From the NCBI RefSeq assembly GCF_002251365.1, contig NZ_NPJH01000058.1, forward strand, positions 1-64,000: a stretch of DNA of 64,000 bases, written 5' to 3'. Position 1 is the stretch's first letter. Each line of letters starts with the position of its first letter. The notes below the pieces were generated by a model, which had not been told where the DNA came from, searched no databases, and worked only from the letters and a program-made list of their open reading frames with translations. The translations under genes were made by a program, and so were the position numbers. Positions 9,555-19,882 of the stretch are shown piece by piece. The stretch is from Prevotella sp. P3-122 (lineage in GTDB: Bacteria > Bacteroidota > Bacteroidia > Bacteroidales > Bacteroidaceae).

Positions 9555-12500
9555 TCAGACGGGCTTCTGCCCTGCAGGTATTGCAAAAATGCAAGGCTTT
9601 ACCACATTAAATGAATTATTGATAGGTGCACCGTCTTTTTGGTCAAACTGCAACGACATCGGCATCTGCTCAAATACGAGGTAGTATTTGTAAAGATATT
9701 CCTTTTTTATGTCTTGGAAACCTACAAGGTATGTATCTTCTGTGAGCCATGACGACATACATGCTTTCAATACCCTATCTGTATCCTTTTCCCGCAGATA
9801 AATATCTGTATCAGGGAAAGCCTGTATCAGTTCTCCCTTGATAGCAAACACTAGCATCTGAGATTTGCATTGCATATGGTTTTTACCAAGTAAAGAGTCC
9901 CAATTATGGAGTGGTTCGACATCAAAATACTTATCAAGCTCGTCCTTTTTTGGAAGTTCAGATTGATCCCAGAACTTGCGGAAATAAGAGCCGCGCTGAT
10001 CGGTCGGATATTCACGCCACAACAGCTCATGTCCCATCTCTGTATTCATACCCATGAGTAATGCTTCTTCAAAAGCAGGGTTGCTATAGAAGCATGATAT
10101 GGTATTCTTAAGCAGTTCGCCGGCACCAGGAAGTACATAGTTTACTGACAACTCACGCAGATAAAAGAAAGTAGGGTCAAGAAAATCAGGATATACCATT
10201 ATCGGATATTTGCTATTGAAGTTGTCCTTCAACTGAGCCACCTCCGTGATACCATATTCGTTGACAATATTCACAATACGATCTTTCGCCAACTGGTCAG
10301 GATTAGGAATTTCATCGGAAATAATATGATCTTTATCTTCCACTTTCGCTGCCGGAGTCTTACGGTCAGCAAATTTTCGTTTAATATTGGCATATTCTGC
10401 TTTAATTTTAGTCAACAGTTCGTCAGTACTAAGGTCTATGTCATTTTCCGTCTTCTGAACATCCTTGACAAGTTCATTGGCCCTTATAATACTGAAGTCA
10501 TCTAAATCCAGATCTCCAACATCTATATGAGTAGGCTGATAAAGAATATTTTCAAATTTGCTCAAATTTGAAAGAATTTCCTCAATAGCATAAATATATG
10601 TCGAGTAATAGTATGTAAGAAGATTATTACCTGATCGGATTATATTTTTGTCAAAAGCATCTTTGAAATTCCAAATCTGCCATGGGTGTTCTATTTTTTT
10701 AAATGAGAACCCAATAGTCTTATTGGATTGAAATATACAGAATTGGCTCCTTGGAAATTTTTTTAATGTACTTTTTCTTTTTTCCTTATTATAATCAACA
10801 TGAAACCATCTGTCATAATCTCTCATAGCTTCACGAAGCGTATCTATAGTATATGAGATTTCATCAAATAATAATTTTGAATAACTGTTAAATTTATATA
10901 TATCTAATTCCGGCGAAGATGGCTCATCCGGCAAATTTACGCTAAAGCCACCATTTCTATTCAACTCACAACTATAAGAGTTCTGTTTGTATCTGAGTGA
11001 ATATTTAACATTATTTATTCGTTTATCAAAGTAATCCTTCGTAATAAAGAAAAGATATTCTTTTTTATCATTATCACGTTGATATTCAATTGCCAGCGGC
11101 TTATCCAATTTCTTATTAGAAAAAGAATTACCTTCTAAAATATAACCATATCCCTGTTTTGACACAACATTTATAGGTCTTACATTAACATAATTGAAAA
11201 CTTTCGTACTGTCATAAAGTACCCCCTTCTTGTTCAAATTTACTAGTGACAAAGCTCTGATAAGAGAATTAATATAAAAATAATATTCTCCATTCTCTTT
11301 AACACGTTGAACAGCAGAACATATATCATAAGCTGTATCATACCATCCTGTTAATGGGTGATATATGTATGAAGCATCATCAAGAGCTAAACAATCCTTT
11401 TCTGTTAGTCTTGGACAGAAATATGCATTATCATTTTTCCACCTTACATATAAAAATTTGTCAAGAAATGCATATTCTGAGAATGTCTGATATGCACTAT
11501 CTCCCAAACGGCAATTTTTACCGGTAGTCTCTTTGATTTTTTCCAATATAATACCTTCCCTTCGCGCTCCTTCCCACTGTTTTGGATCATAAAGTTCCAA
11601 AAGGAATTCACTTGGCAACCCTATTTTTGATATTGGATTCTCCTGCTTGTTCATCTCTGTATTTGCAACCATAAGCATCTTGTCAGGGGCAACACTATTG
11701 TAGTAAATGCCTGACGATTGTAGCATTTTCAGAGCAGCATCGCTGAGAAGACCGATGGTCTTCTCAGTAACTTTGTCCTTTTGGTTAAAGATATCCGTAC
11801 GGGGACTACGTTCTTTGGCACATTCGTTTACCTGATTCATCTGGTAATACTCACGAATAACTTGATTAACGGTATTAACTACTTCAACCTTCTTCCAGGC
11901 ACGATTCACGAATTCTTCCTGATTTTTTTTCACAATTTGTCCCCCCAATCCCGCCACTATACGGTTGCGCATACGAAGATTGACATCATTTACTATATTA
12001 TAATGGTTATCGTTAATAGTATTATTTTCAAACTCCGTTTTTGTTGTAAGTTTATGACGCGCACCATATACAGGTGGAACAACCCAAGGGTCAGATTCCA
12101 GATCAATCTCCTCGCTCTCATTTTCAGAGAGGACAGGATTGAGCATTAGTGTCTCCTTTAAGATCTGACGATAATCATCGTCTTCTTCGCGTAAGTTAGT
12201 CGGTTTCTCATTAACGATGAGAGAAGCTGGTACATCGATAACAGCATTTTCGGATTCTACATGGGCAGAGATCAGTCCACTGTGAGCAATATCAACATCA
12301 AGATATGCCCTCATCTCTTTATACTCTTTCTCACTGGTGTGGAAGAGTTTTTTAGCCAATGTTATGAAGTTGTCCGCACCAAACGATGTAGTTATCTTCC
12401 ACTTTTTGTAAAGTGGAAAGGTCATGCCGTTTGGACGTTTCATTTGTTCTTCTAAAGTTGATGACCAGGCACATGTGTTGAGACCTGTAGAGTCAATACT

Positions 12501-13208
12501 TAAATCAAGCGCTGCAAGTCGCCCTAACTCGTAGGAAGGAATAAGGAGAATATTATAAACAGTGCTTGGTTCTAACTTACTTGAACATAGGATACGCGAT
12601 ATTCCACAGTCAGGGTTCTCTTCAAGAATCTCATTTACCAGTTTTTCTATCCTACTTTCATCACTATTATTTTCAAGTCGGTCATCTTTCGTATCAATCT
12701 GTACATGAGCTACATCCTTCAATACTTTGGATATAGGAAATACTTCTATATAACGTTCGGCTGTAAGATTAAGTTCCACAATCTTTATACTTCCATGCAT
12801 ACTGACCTTCATCTCGTCTTCTTTCACGGCTATAAGAGCCATCCAAGGATGAAAATCCGGATGATCGGCCGCCAGTGGTGTATAGCGCCAAGGAAGATCC
12901 TCTTCATAGAATTCGATAAACGGACTGTACTTGCAATTGATCCGTATGTCACCGGTTTCAGCCGGTGACATGCGGATGATAGCATTACTACTCAACATCT
13001 TGATATCGGAAGGCCCCAAAAGCTCTATTGACTTCCCTTTTACAAATTCATCCGTATTGAAACTATCATCTGTATTGTTGACGGTTGACGCTTTCACTTT
13101 AAGGCCAACCTGTATTTCTGCACGTTTCTTTCCTTTAGTGTCTTCATCCTTATCAATATAGTTGGCGAGACCTTTTCGAAGATATGGCAATATATATACT
13201 TTACCCAT
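9555..13208 (-). CDS. Giant uncharacterised protein, 'WREYPTDQRGSYFR' family (1,217 aa)
   Basis: Function unknown; no signal peptide or transmembrane helix. The N-terminus (VYILPYLRKGLANYI, about 4-18) and the segment FIEFYEEDLPWRYTPLAADH (about 97-116) are followed by a long variable middle. The C-terminal third carries NPAFEEALLMGMNTEMGHEL and then WREYPTDQRGSYFRKFWD (about 1062-1080). The last motif is one I recall from a widespread unannotated family in actinobacteria and other phyla. Residues about 550-880 are encoded by very AT-rich DNA (13 of 60 bases are G or C in 10861-10920). The gene starts 14 bp after the stop of the 2,199-residue gene, so the two are almost certainly co-transcribed. 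Confidence 0.85.
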   Translation of the reverse strand: MGKVYILPYLRKGLANYIDKDEDTKGKKRAEIQVGLKVKASTVNNTDDSFNTDEFVKGKSIELLGPSDIKMLSSNAIIRMSPAETGDIRINCKYSPFIEFYEEDLPWRYTPLAADHPDFHPWMALIAVKEDEMKVSMHGSIKIVELNLTAERYIEVFPISKVLKDVAHVQIDTKDDRLENNSDESRIEKLVNEILEENPDCGISRILCSSKLEPSTVYNILLIPSYELGRLAALDLSIDSTGLNTCAWSSTLEEQMKRPNGMTFPLYKKWKITTSFGADNFITLAKKLFHTSEKEYKEMRAYLDVDIAHSGLISAHVESENAVIDVPASLIVNEKPTNLREEDDDYRQILKETLMLNPVLSENESEEIDLESDPWVVPPVYGARHKLTTKTEFENNTINDNHYNIVNDVNLRMRNRIVAGLGGQIVKKNQEEFVNRAWKKVEVVNTVNQVIREYYQMNQVNECAKERSPRTDIFNQKDKVTEKTIGLLSDAALKMLQSSGIYYNSVAPDKMLMVANTEMNKQENPISKIGLPSEFLLELYDPKQWEGARREGIILEKIKETTGKNCRLGDSAYQTFSEYAFLDKFLYVRWKNDNAYFCPRLTEKDCLALDDASYIYHPLTGWYDTAYDICSAVQRVKENGEYYFYINSLIRALSLVNLNKKGVLYDSTKVFNYVNVRPINVVSKQGYGYILEGNSFSNKKLDKPLAIEYQRDNDKKEYLFFITKDYFDKRINNVKYSLRYKQNSYSCELNRNGGFSVNLPDEPSSPELDIYKFNSYSKLLFDEISYTIDTLREAMRDYDRWFHVDYNKEKRKSTLKKFPRSQFCIFQSNKTIGFSFKKIEHPWQIWNFKDAFDKNIIRSGNNLLTYYYSTYIYAIEEILSNLSKFENILYQPTHIDVGDLDLDDFSIIRANELVKDVQKTENDIDLSTDELLTKIKAEYANIKRKFADRKTPAAKVEDKDHIISDEIPNPDQLAKDRIVNIVNEYGITEVAQLKDNFNSKYPIMVYPDFLDPTFFYLRELSVNYVLPGAGELLKNTISCFYSNPAFEEALLMGMNTEMGHELLWREYPTDQRGSYFRKFWDQSELPKKDELDKYFDVEPLHNWDSLLGKNHMQCKSQMLVFAIKGELIQAFPDTDIYLREKDTDRVLKACMSSWLTEDTYLVGFQDIKKEYLYKYYLVFEQMPMSLQFDQKDGAPINNSFNVVKPCIFAIPAGQKPV

Positions 13209-13222
13209 AATATGTATATTTT

Positions 13223-16200
13223 TTATTGAATTGAATCAAGAACCTTCATATAACGATTAATAGCTGTCTTATCAGTTTTATGATAAGCGACACGCTTTCC
13301 TGTAACATTATTTGCACTTGTCAGTGGTGCCATTGACTCAGTTTGGACCTGATTATATTCATGAGTTTTGTATTCTCCATATTCATAGTCATAATCACCA
13401 AGTTCAACAGTTTTTCCTTTACCAACCTTTCTGCTTCCATCATTTTTCAGTGTAAATCCAGAAGCATATTTCTTATAAGACTTTGACTCCAATTTCTCTT
13501 GATTAGTCATTGATTTGAAAAGAGCTGGAGCAAAATCATTGTCTAAAGTTACACCAACAACCGAAAGTCTGAAATTCTCGTTTTCTTCTATTTTTCTATT
13601 CTCTTCAGCATTGAGAATTTGTCGTTCGTTCTTATTCAAGACTATTTGATCAATCATCATCTTTTTATAGTCGGTAGGAACAGCATTGTTACAGATATCC
13701 ATGGTTTCCTCCATAGGTATAGCGTTCTGGTTGAATGCCAAAATACTACCAGGAGCAAGAATAAGAACCTCACTTGTATCTTCAGGCTGTCCTACCTTAT
13801 TCTCAATGGTTACTACATCCCAGTCACGTACAGACTCATCAACGGACCAGTTCTTTGGATTGTTAACCTGTTCTTTGAAGAGATCCATAACATTTATCTG
13901 TTTCTTTGGCAGTTCAGATTGTTTGTCACCCCATGTTATATCAAAACCGACCTTAACAGGTATAAATAGGAAATAGAATTTTGCTTTACCTTTAGCGTTC
14001 CAAGGTTTAGGACCGCTAAGCGACAATGACAAGTCTATCGAAAGGACTTTTAAGCGTCCTACCATCACAGCCATGCCAGCTTCTATACTGAACATGAACA
14101 TAAATGGATCGAATTGGAACAAAGCGTCGAAACCAGCATATCCGATGATACCAAACTTATCCCATCCAATCTTTATGTCAAGACGAGCACCTATCTGGAA
14201 TGAATTAGAGGTAACAGCAAAATATGTCTCCAGTCCAACCCTCAGAACGTTATAGTCAAGTTTCATAGACAGTCGGCGCATATCCGAAACATGCATACCC
14301 GCGTCCGGTTTATATGCCGGATGGAAACCACCGACACTCAGCAGGAATCCTTTCGTATCTCCGCCCCAGAACAGACGGAATGCCATGTCGCCTTCAAGTG
14401 TGATACCTACGATTGACGAATCGTAGATTGAAGAATCAAACTGAAGCCCCTTCTTGAAATCAAGACTGCCCGAGAACGCTACATTAATCCTTATAATATC
14501 AGTATCCTCTATTGACACCTTCAAGATTCCCACAAGGATTATCTCGAACGGGTCAGGCAATTGCAACATCAATCCGGCTGTACATTTCACTACCGGTTCG
14601 AAACTTATCTGCCCCAACAATCCTACAAAGAACTGGTCTTCTTTTGCAGGGAAAATCTTTTCGGCTGTTTTCTTCATTTCTGCAATATGTTTTACCACAT
14701 CAGAAACAAAGAATGTGCTTTCGAGCGTTCCGCTACGTACAGCCTCACGAATAGCATTATAGTCAAGCATGCGCTGCAACCCCAGCATACCGCCAATGGC
14801 TGTAAGTGAAAATCCCATACCGAGAGGTATACCTGGAGAGAAACGTGTAGAAAGCATTGCCATCATGCTGAAGAAATGACCGTCAACGATACCGAGATCG
14901 AGCAAAAGCATCGCAGAAACGCCAAATTTCTCTATGACATCAAGCTCAAGAGCACCAAACAACTCACCGGTATCTTGATTATAATTGATTATGGCCGCAC
15001 CTTTTACAGCCGGACAATCAATGGCAACGCCGATACCATCAGGGAATTTGAAATTGAAATCGAAATCAAAATCGCCTAGACTGAAGTCTTTCTTGAAAAT
15101 ATTTATATCAAAACCCAGTTTGAGGTTCTCAAACGACATTGATACGGCTTCGCCCATCTGTAAGCTGAACGTAGTGCCGGAACCCAGTCTGAGAGTTCCG
15201 AAATCATTCTTCGGACAACCGATATCAATTCCGAGATTTGCAAGTGTCAACGGACCGATCTTCTTGTTGTTACAGTCAATATCAATATGGAAGCAATATC
15301 CGCCATCCATCTTGAAGCCCTTAAGATAATCGTATAGCAACTGCAACGAGAACTTGGCTGATATATCGTCCTTAAGCAGTGTTGAGAAGAACTTGTTCTG
15401 CCGTAGCTTCAGTATGAATTCAACATCTTCCAATCCTCCCATAATTCCGGTACTGAATCCTTCAACAGGTTCTTTTTCATCGAGAATTGCCTGCACATCC
15501 TCCGGATATGAATGGCTGTAAAGCACATATCCGGTCATAGGATAATTTCCTATACGAATATCAAGGTATTCGGTACTGAGCAGATCGGCTGGGTTTGGAT
15601 TTGCTTCGCTACAGATTCTCTTGAAATTGATATAGAATATACCATTAAGACCTTTTGTTGAACCAAAGCCATGGAATATACTCGTCACACCTTTTCCCGG
15701 ATCTTTCTTCGACATACAGAAACCAATAGCAGTATCGCTCATAGCATTGTCTTTCTTCAGCATCTCACCGATATTTCCTTCTGCCATTATTTCCATGTTG
15801 TGGTTCTCACCGAGATTTTTACTGAAAAGAACCTTTCCACTAAGCATGATGGTGAAGAATAAAGCCGGAACACTATTGTCTTCTTTTTCTTCTTCGGTAT
15901 CGGCAGAATCCTCAGTCTCATCTTCATTCTTATCTTCAGTATTATCGTCGGTTATCTCTTCTACCTCGATAAACTCTTCGCTTGTGTATCGTCCCACCAT
16001 GATGAATAACTGCAGCTTCAGTGAAGCGTCAAATCCGTCAATGTCTTTTTCATCAGTCTTGAGGTCAAGCAGAGTAATGTTACACATCATGTTATCAAGG
16101 TCGTAGCTGCAACTTACATCATTCAACATGTCAGTAAAGCTGTTCTTCGGCAATGACGGCAGTGAAGGCATGACATCGGCAATATCATTCTTGATACTTT

Positions 16201-19200
16201 CAGGTATGCCCTTATATAGAGACTGTACAAGACTAATGACCTCCTTCAGACCCATATCACTTTGAACAAAGTCGAGTGTTGAAGTAAGAATGTTCTGAAT
16301 CCAGATAACATATTCGTAAGGAACCTCAATCTTTAAATCTGTCTTTATTTCTATACTGAGAGTAAGTTCCTTCAGTTTATCCATAACTGCAGGATTGTCT
16401 TTCACGAACTTGTCAATCACGTTGATAAGACCAGGCAACTGGTTCAAGTTGGAGATACCATTGACAAGGTCGGCCTGTTGGATATAATCCTTTACTTCCT
16501 TTATGTCCTTCACAGTATTATATACGCTACGGAACTTCTGTATGAAGTCTCGTTCGGCCATGAAGAGTGAATTTAAAGTAGGAAGTTTGCCTAGCATTTC
16601 CTGTACACCGTTCTCCACATTCTCCTGAACATTAGTTATCGCCTCTACTATCTTTCTTACAGTATTGCGGATAACATGTTTGACAAAGAATATCACCTGG
16701 TTCTTAATATAATTCAACAATGGAATGATATACTCGTTCTTAATGCGCTGCCATACTTCGCTAGCAAGGTCTTCAAGACGTTCCAGGAATTTATTGGCGA
16801 AGTCCTTAAGTTTGTCTTCTATAGTCGAACCAAGATTCTTAAGGGTTGTCAAAACCTCGGTTGTGAAGAAATCCTTTACCTTATTAATTCTGTCAGGCAG
16901 TCCCTTTGCAATATCAGCAATGGTACGTGCAGTACCGATGATATTCTCAATGAGTGCACAAACGGCAGCTCCAATCTGAGCAGCTTTTTTGTCAATAGCA
17001 TCCTGCAGTTTCTGTACAAGATTCTCGGCAGCTGCAGGAATATTATCGAAAGTCTTCTTTACAGCCGAAGTTATATTGACGATGTTATCCTTGATATTCT
17101 GAATCTCAGCCACTATACGTGCTGTAAGCTTTGATATAACCGCCAGTATAGTCTGCTTGAAGCTAGTATAGAAATATTCCGGATCAGGGATGACAACATC
17201 ATTAACTGCTGTTTCCAGAATTGTGATATAGTCGGTAATATTAAGATTGTCCTTCAAATCTTTCTTTACAGCCGACGAGTCTCTCAGGAGTTTCATTGCC
17301 CCCTCTTTTGATATAAGTCCGGTGATATTGCCAAGATCGTTCTTGAATTCCGCTTTGAGCTGAGTCAATACGATATCTAGACGTTGCTTCCACACCTTCT
17401 TGTCAGTCAATGTCTGGATTGTTGTCAACATACCATGAGCCCATACGTTAAGGTCGGGCAGTACTTCCTGCTGTACAAGTGCAGCGATGTCAGGCATTTC
17501 TATTGCAACATCAGCGCCGTCAAAAGCGAGAATGCCAAGAGTCTCGTCAAGATTCAGGATACTTGCCAGTTCTGGTTTTTTCTCTATTATAGTCGTCAGC
17601 CTGGTATAATCTTTTTTGAGTGATGTCACACATTTCATCAAGTCGTTACGCTCCTGACTAAAGTCGAAGAGACACTGGACATCAAGCTCCACAACCTCCT
17701 TGAGCGAACAGTTCACAGCATTTGTCAACGGTTCTACAAAAGTGTTTTTCACCATCTTTGGCATGTTCATCTCCGGCATCTTCGGCATTTGTTTTTTATA
17801 TTTGCCGAAATTATCGGAAAAGTCCTTGACAATGTCAGACAAAATATTTGATGTCTGATTAGCACCTGTATTCAATCCGTCTTCCACCTGGTCGACAGCA
17901 TCTGTAACCTTATTCTCGATGTCGGTCGCAATGGTATTTATTCCGTTCTCAATCTCATTAATCTTATCGCACATTGTTTTGGCGATGTCATTCACACTCT
18001 TTCCGGCTTTATCCAGCCCTTCTTTTACATCGTTTGTCAGTTCGGTAAAGCCTTTCTTTATCTCATTAAATTCATCCTGCAAATGGTCGGCAATGATATT
18101 TACACCTTCCTTTATATCCCCTATCACCTCGCTCATCTTCTCCTTTACAACTAGAGCCAGTTCCTTCAAGGTTTCGATGATATTACGTATAGTGGTGACT
18201 ATAGGCTGGAACCAATCCCATACCTTATTTATAAGTTCCTGAAGTCTGGTTTTAGCTTCATTGCCAAGCTCCTTCATTTTATTCTTTACCTCTGTGATAT
18301 ATTTCATCACATGCTGCTGGAGTTTGCGCAGAAGGTCTTCAAGAAGATTCTTCAGTGAACCGAAGTCCGGTATGTCAGGATTGATATTGTGTAGGATATC
18401 CATGAATTTCCGCATCAGATCTTCTGCATCCTGCATGCTGTTTATAGGATAGATAGATTTGAAATGCTCTACAGGTCGGGTAAACAGGTCAACGATATTT
18501 TCCCAACTCAAGACATTAACCTTCACAGTATAACGGAAATTCTTTATATTCTCAAGTTCCCCTTTAAAATCGCCCAATGCACTTTGAGCCTTCGATGCAT
18601 AACTTGATGCATTTTTCAAAGCACCGTTAGCTCCGGCAACCATTTGTGCAAGTCCCTTTTCGAACTCGGCCGTACCGCTGTTCACCATTTTTTCTACACA
18701 CTGCAACTGTATGTCGAGTTTTCCTGCAGCAGCTACACCAATACCGGTTACCTCCTTAGTGGTCTTCATTACATCGCTCATCTCGTCCACAATATTCGAT
18801 GTGGCGTTGCTTACAAGTTCATAAGCAGTATCTTCAGCCGAACCGATAGCTCCAGATACCTTGTCTGCGGAACTTTGCACTTTACCGATAAGCTCTTTTA
18901 TCTGCTTAGGTAATTGTAATGTCAACTGCTTTTCTTCAAGAATGCCGAGGAATTCGAGAATGGAGTTAGTGATACTCAATGCGTGCGCTATCTTAACATA
19001 AGTGTCTTTCATGTCCTGTGCCGTCTGCACAAAATCGTTACCAATGTGGTCTTTCATCTTTTTGTACAACAATGAGGCATCTTCGAGAGTCTCTTTCATA
19101 TTGTACTCTATATGCTCAATATCTGCTTGAGCATCATTTAATATGTCTTCTAGCGATATCCTTATTTCATTGCTCAGATCGCTCACATTATTTACCAAAT

Positions 19201-19822
19201 CTTTTACTCCACTTTCAATGGTGAGTTTTACGAAATCTATTTCGTCCTTGAATACGCTTTGAGCATTCTTCAATAGGGTCATTAAGATATGATCAAACAC
19301 CTTGCGGGCAAAATCTCTTGTCAGTATGTTCTCTTGTATATACTGACCAATATCTTCGCCTGAGACAATGATATCTTTTGATACTTTGTCCCATTCCATA
19401 TCCATAATAGTACGGACAAGCCCTACAATATCCTTAATAAGAGGAATTATATTCTTAGCAATTTCTGTCAATTCTTCACCGGATACTTTACCATCAGCAG
19501 ACGCATTGGCAATGCTATCCATCGTGTTACCAATTTTCTCAGTCACACGGATAAGCTCTTCTACTAATTTGCGGACATCATTCAGGTTCTCGTAATGACT
19601 TATATCATAACCAACCCGAGCAAAAATGGCATCTACGATATTCATTCTTGCCTCCATGAACTTCATCAGTTCTTTACTGTCCTTATTGTCAGGATTATCA
19701 ATCTTAACAATGGCTTCTTTTACACTTTTAAACTCTTCCTCCAAATCGTAGATAAGAGCATCTTTAATCTTCTGAAGAAGCACCGCAACTTTTTCAAGTA
19801 TTCTGCTGTTTGTATTTCCCAT
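13223..19822 (-). CDS. Giant helical plus DUF6603-like beta-rich protein (2,199 aa)
   Basis: First gene of the four-gene operon. Residues 1 to about 1240 are almost wholly predicted amphipathic helix, with long runs of Asp, Glu, Lys, Ile and Val and few prolines, like coiled coils or apolipoprotein-type repeats. A very acidic linker follows (about 1282-1314). Residues about 1320-2010 alternate hydrophobic and polar positions as in long beta sheets, with blocks FLLSVGGFHPAYKPDAGMH (about 1823-1842), FDALFQFDPFMFMFSIEAG (about 1897-1916) and LSLSLSGPKPWNAKGKAKF (about 1929-1947). I assign these to the DUF6603 type from memory. There is no signal peptide. ATG at 19822 lies about 20 bp after the expected transcription start. 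Function unknown. Confidence 0.85.
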   Translation of the reverse strand: MGNTNSRILEKVAVLLQKIKDALIYDLEEEFKSVKEAIVKIDNPDNKDSKELMKFMEARMNIVDAIFARVGYDISHYENLNDVRKLVEELIRVTEKIGNTMDSIANASADGKVSGEELTEIAKNIIPLIKDIVGLVRTIMDMEWDKVSKDIIVSGEDIGQYIQENILTRDFARKVFDHILMTLLKNAQSVFKDEIDFVKLTIESGVKDLVNNVSDLSNEIRISLEDILNDAQADIEHIEYNMKETLEDASLLYKKMKDHIGNDFVQTAQDMKDTYVKIAHALSITNSILEFLGILEEKQLTLQLPKQIKELIGKVQSSADKVSGAIGSAEDTAYELVSNATSNIVDEMSDVMKTTKEVTGIGVAAAGKLDIQLQCVEKMVNSGTAEFEKGLAQMVAGANGALKNASSYASKAQSALGDFKGELENIKNFRYTVKVNVLSWENIVDLFTRPVEHFKSIYPINSMQDAEDLMRKFMDILHNINPDIPDFGSLKNLLEDLLRKLQQHVMKYITEVKNKMKELGNEAKTRLQELINKVWDWFQPIVTTIRNIIETLKELALVVKEKMSEVIGDIKEGVNIIADHLQDEFNEIKKGFTELTNDVKEGLDKAGKSVNDIAKTMCDKINEIENGINTIATDIENKVTDAVDQVEDGLNTGANQTSNILSDIVKDFSDNFGKYKKQMPKMPEMNMPKMVKNTFVEPLTNAVNCSLKEVVELDVQCLFDFSQERNDLMKCVTSLKKDYTRLTTIIEKKPELASILNLDETLGILAFDGADVAIEMPDIAALVQQEVLPDLNVWAHGMLTTIQTLTDKKVWKQRLDIVLTQLKAEFKNDLGNITGLISKEGAMKLLRDSSAVKKDLKDNLNITDYITILETAVNDVVIPDPEYFYTSFKQTILAVISKLTARIVAEIQNIKDNIVNITSAVKKTFDNIPAAAENLVQKLQDAIDKKAAQIGAAVCALIENIIGTARTIADIAKGLPDRINKVKDFFTTEVLTTLKNLGSTIEDKLKDFANKFLERLEDLASEVWQRIKNEYIIPLLNYIKNQVIFFVKHVIRNTVRKIVEAITNVQENVENGVQEMLGKLPTLNSLFMAERDFIQKFRSVYNTVKDIKEVKDYIQQADLVNGISNLNQLPGLINVIDKFVKDNPAVMDKLKELTLSIEIKTDLKIEVPYEYVIWIQNILTSTLDFVQSDMGLKEVISLVQSLYKGIPESIKNDIADVMPSLPSLPKNSFTDMLNDVSCSYDLDNMMCNITLLDLKTDEKDIDGFDASLKLQLFIMVGRYTSEEFIEVEEITDDNTEDKNEDETEDSADTEEEKEDNSVPALFFTIMLSGKVLFSKNLGENHNMEIMAEGNIGEMLKKDNAMSDTAIGFCMSKKDPGKGVTSIFHGFGSTKGLNGIFYINFKRICSEANPNPADLLSTEYLDIRIGNYPMTGYVLYSHSYPEDVQAILDEKEPVEGFSTGIMGGLEDVEFILKLRQNKFFSTLLKDDISAKFSLQLLYDYLKGFKMDGGYCFHIDIDCNNKKIGPLTLANLGIDIGCPKNDFGTLRLGSGTTFSLQMGEAVSMSFENLKLGFDINIFKKDFSLGDFDFDFNFKFPDGIGVAIDCPAVKGAAIINYNQDTGELFGALELDVIEKFGVSAMLLLDLGIVDGHFFSMMAMLSTRFSPGIPLGMGFSLTAIGGMLGLQRMLDYNAIREAVRSGTLESTFFVSDVVKHIAEMKKTAEKIFPAKEDQFFVGLLGQISFEPVVKCTAGLMLQLPDPFEIILVGILKVSIEDTDIIRINVAFSGSLDFKKGLQFDSSIYDSSIVGITLEGDMAFRLFWGGDTKGFLLSVGGFHPAYKPDAGMHVSDMRRLSMKLDYNVLRVGLETYFAVTSNSFQIGARLDIKIGWDKFGIIGYAGFDALFQFDPFMFMFSIEAGMAVMVGRLKVLSIDLSLSLSGPKPWNAKGKAKFYFLFIPVKVGFDITWGDKQSELPKKQINVMDLFKEQVNNPKNWSVDESVRDWDVVTIENKVGQPEDTSEVLILAPGSILAFNQNAIPMEETMDICNNAVPTDYKKMMIDQIVLNKNERQILNAEENRKIEENENFRLSVVGVTLDNDFAPALFKSMTNQEKLESKSYKKYASGFTLKNDGSRKVGKGKTVELGDYDYEYGEYKTHEYNQVQTESMAPLTSANNVTGKRVAYHKTDKTAINRYMKVLDSIQ

Positions 19823-19849
19823 AACACCCTTAATTTCGCAACAGTATTA

Positions 19850-19882
19850 CAAATATAACTTTTTAAGTACTTGAGCAACAAA
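19850..19882 (-). promoter_or_regulatory. Probable promoter of the giant-protein operon
   Basis: On the minus strand: TTTG (19879-19882), 21 bp, TATATTTG (19850-19857). Spacing is one base longer than usual. The expected start near 19843 gives a leader of about 20 nt before the ATG at 19822. No other good promoter lies inside the operon's short gene gaps. Confidence 0.55.

Noticed and set aside
1531-19822. Cassette as a prophage, tailocin or contractile injection system
   Set aside because: No sheath, tube, baseplate, ATPase, capsid or lysis gene was recognised; a helical spacer alone is not enough.
1531-19822. Cassette proteins as type IX or Sec-secreted surface proteins
   Set aside because: None has an N-terminal signal or a recognisable type IX C-terminal domain.
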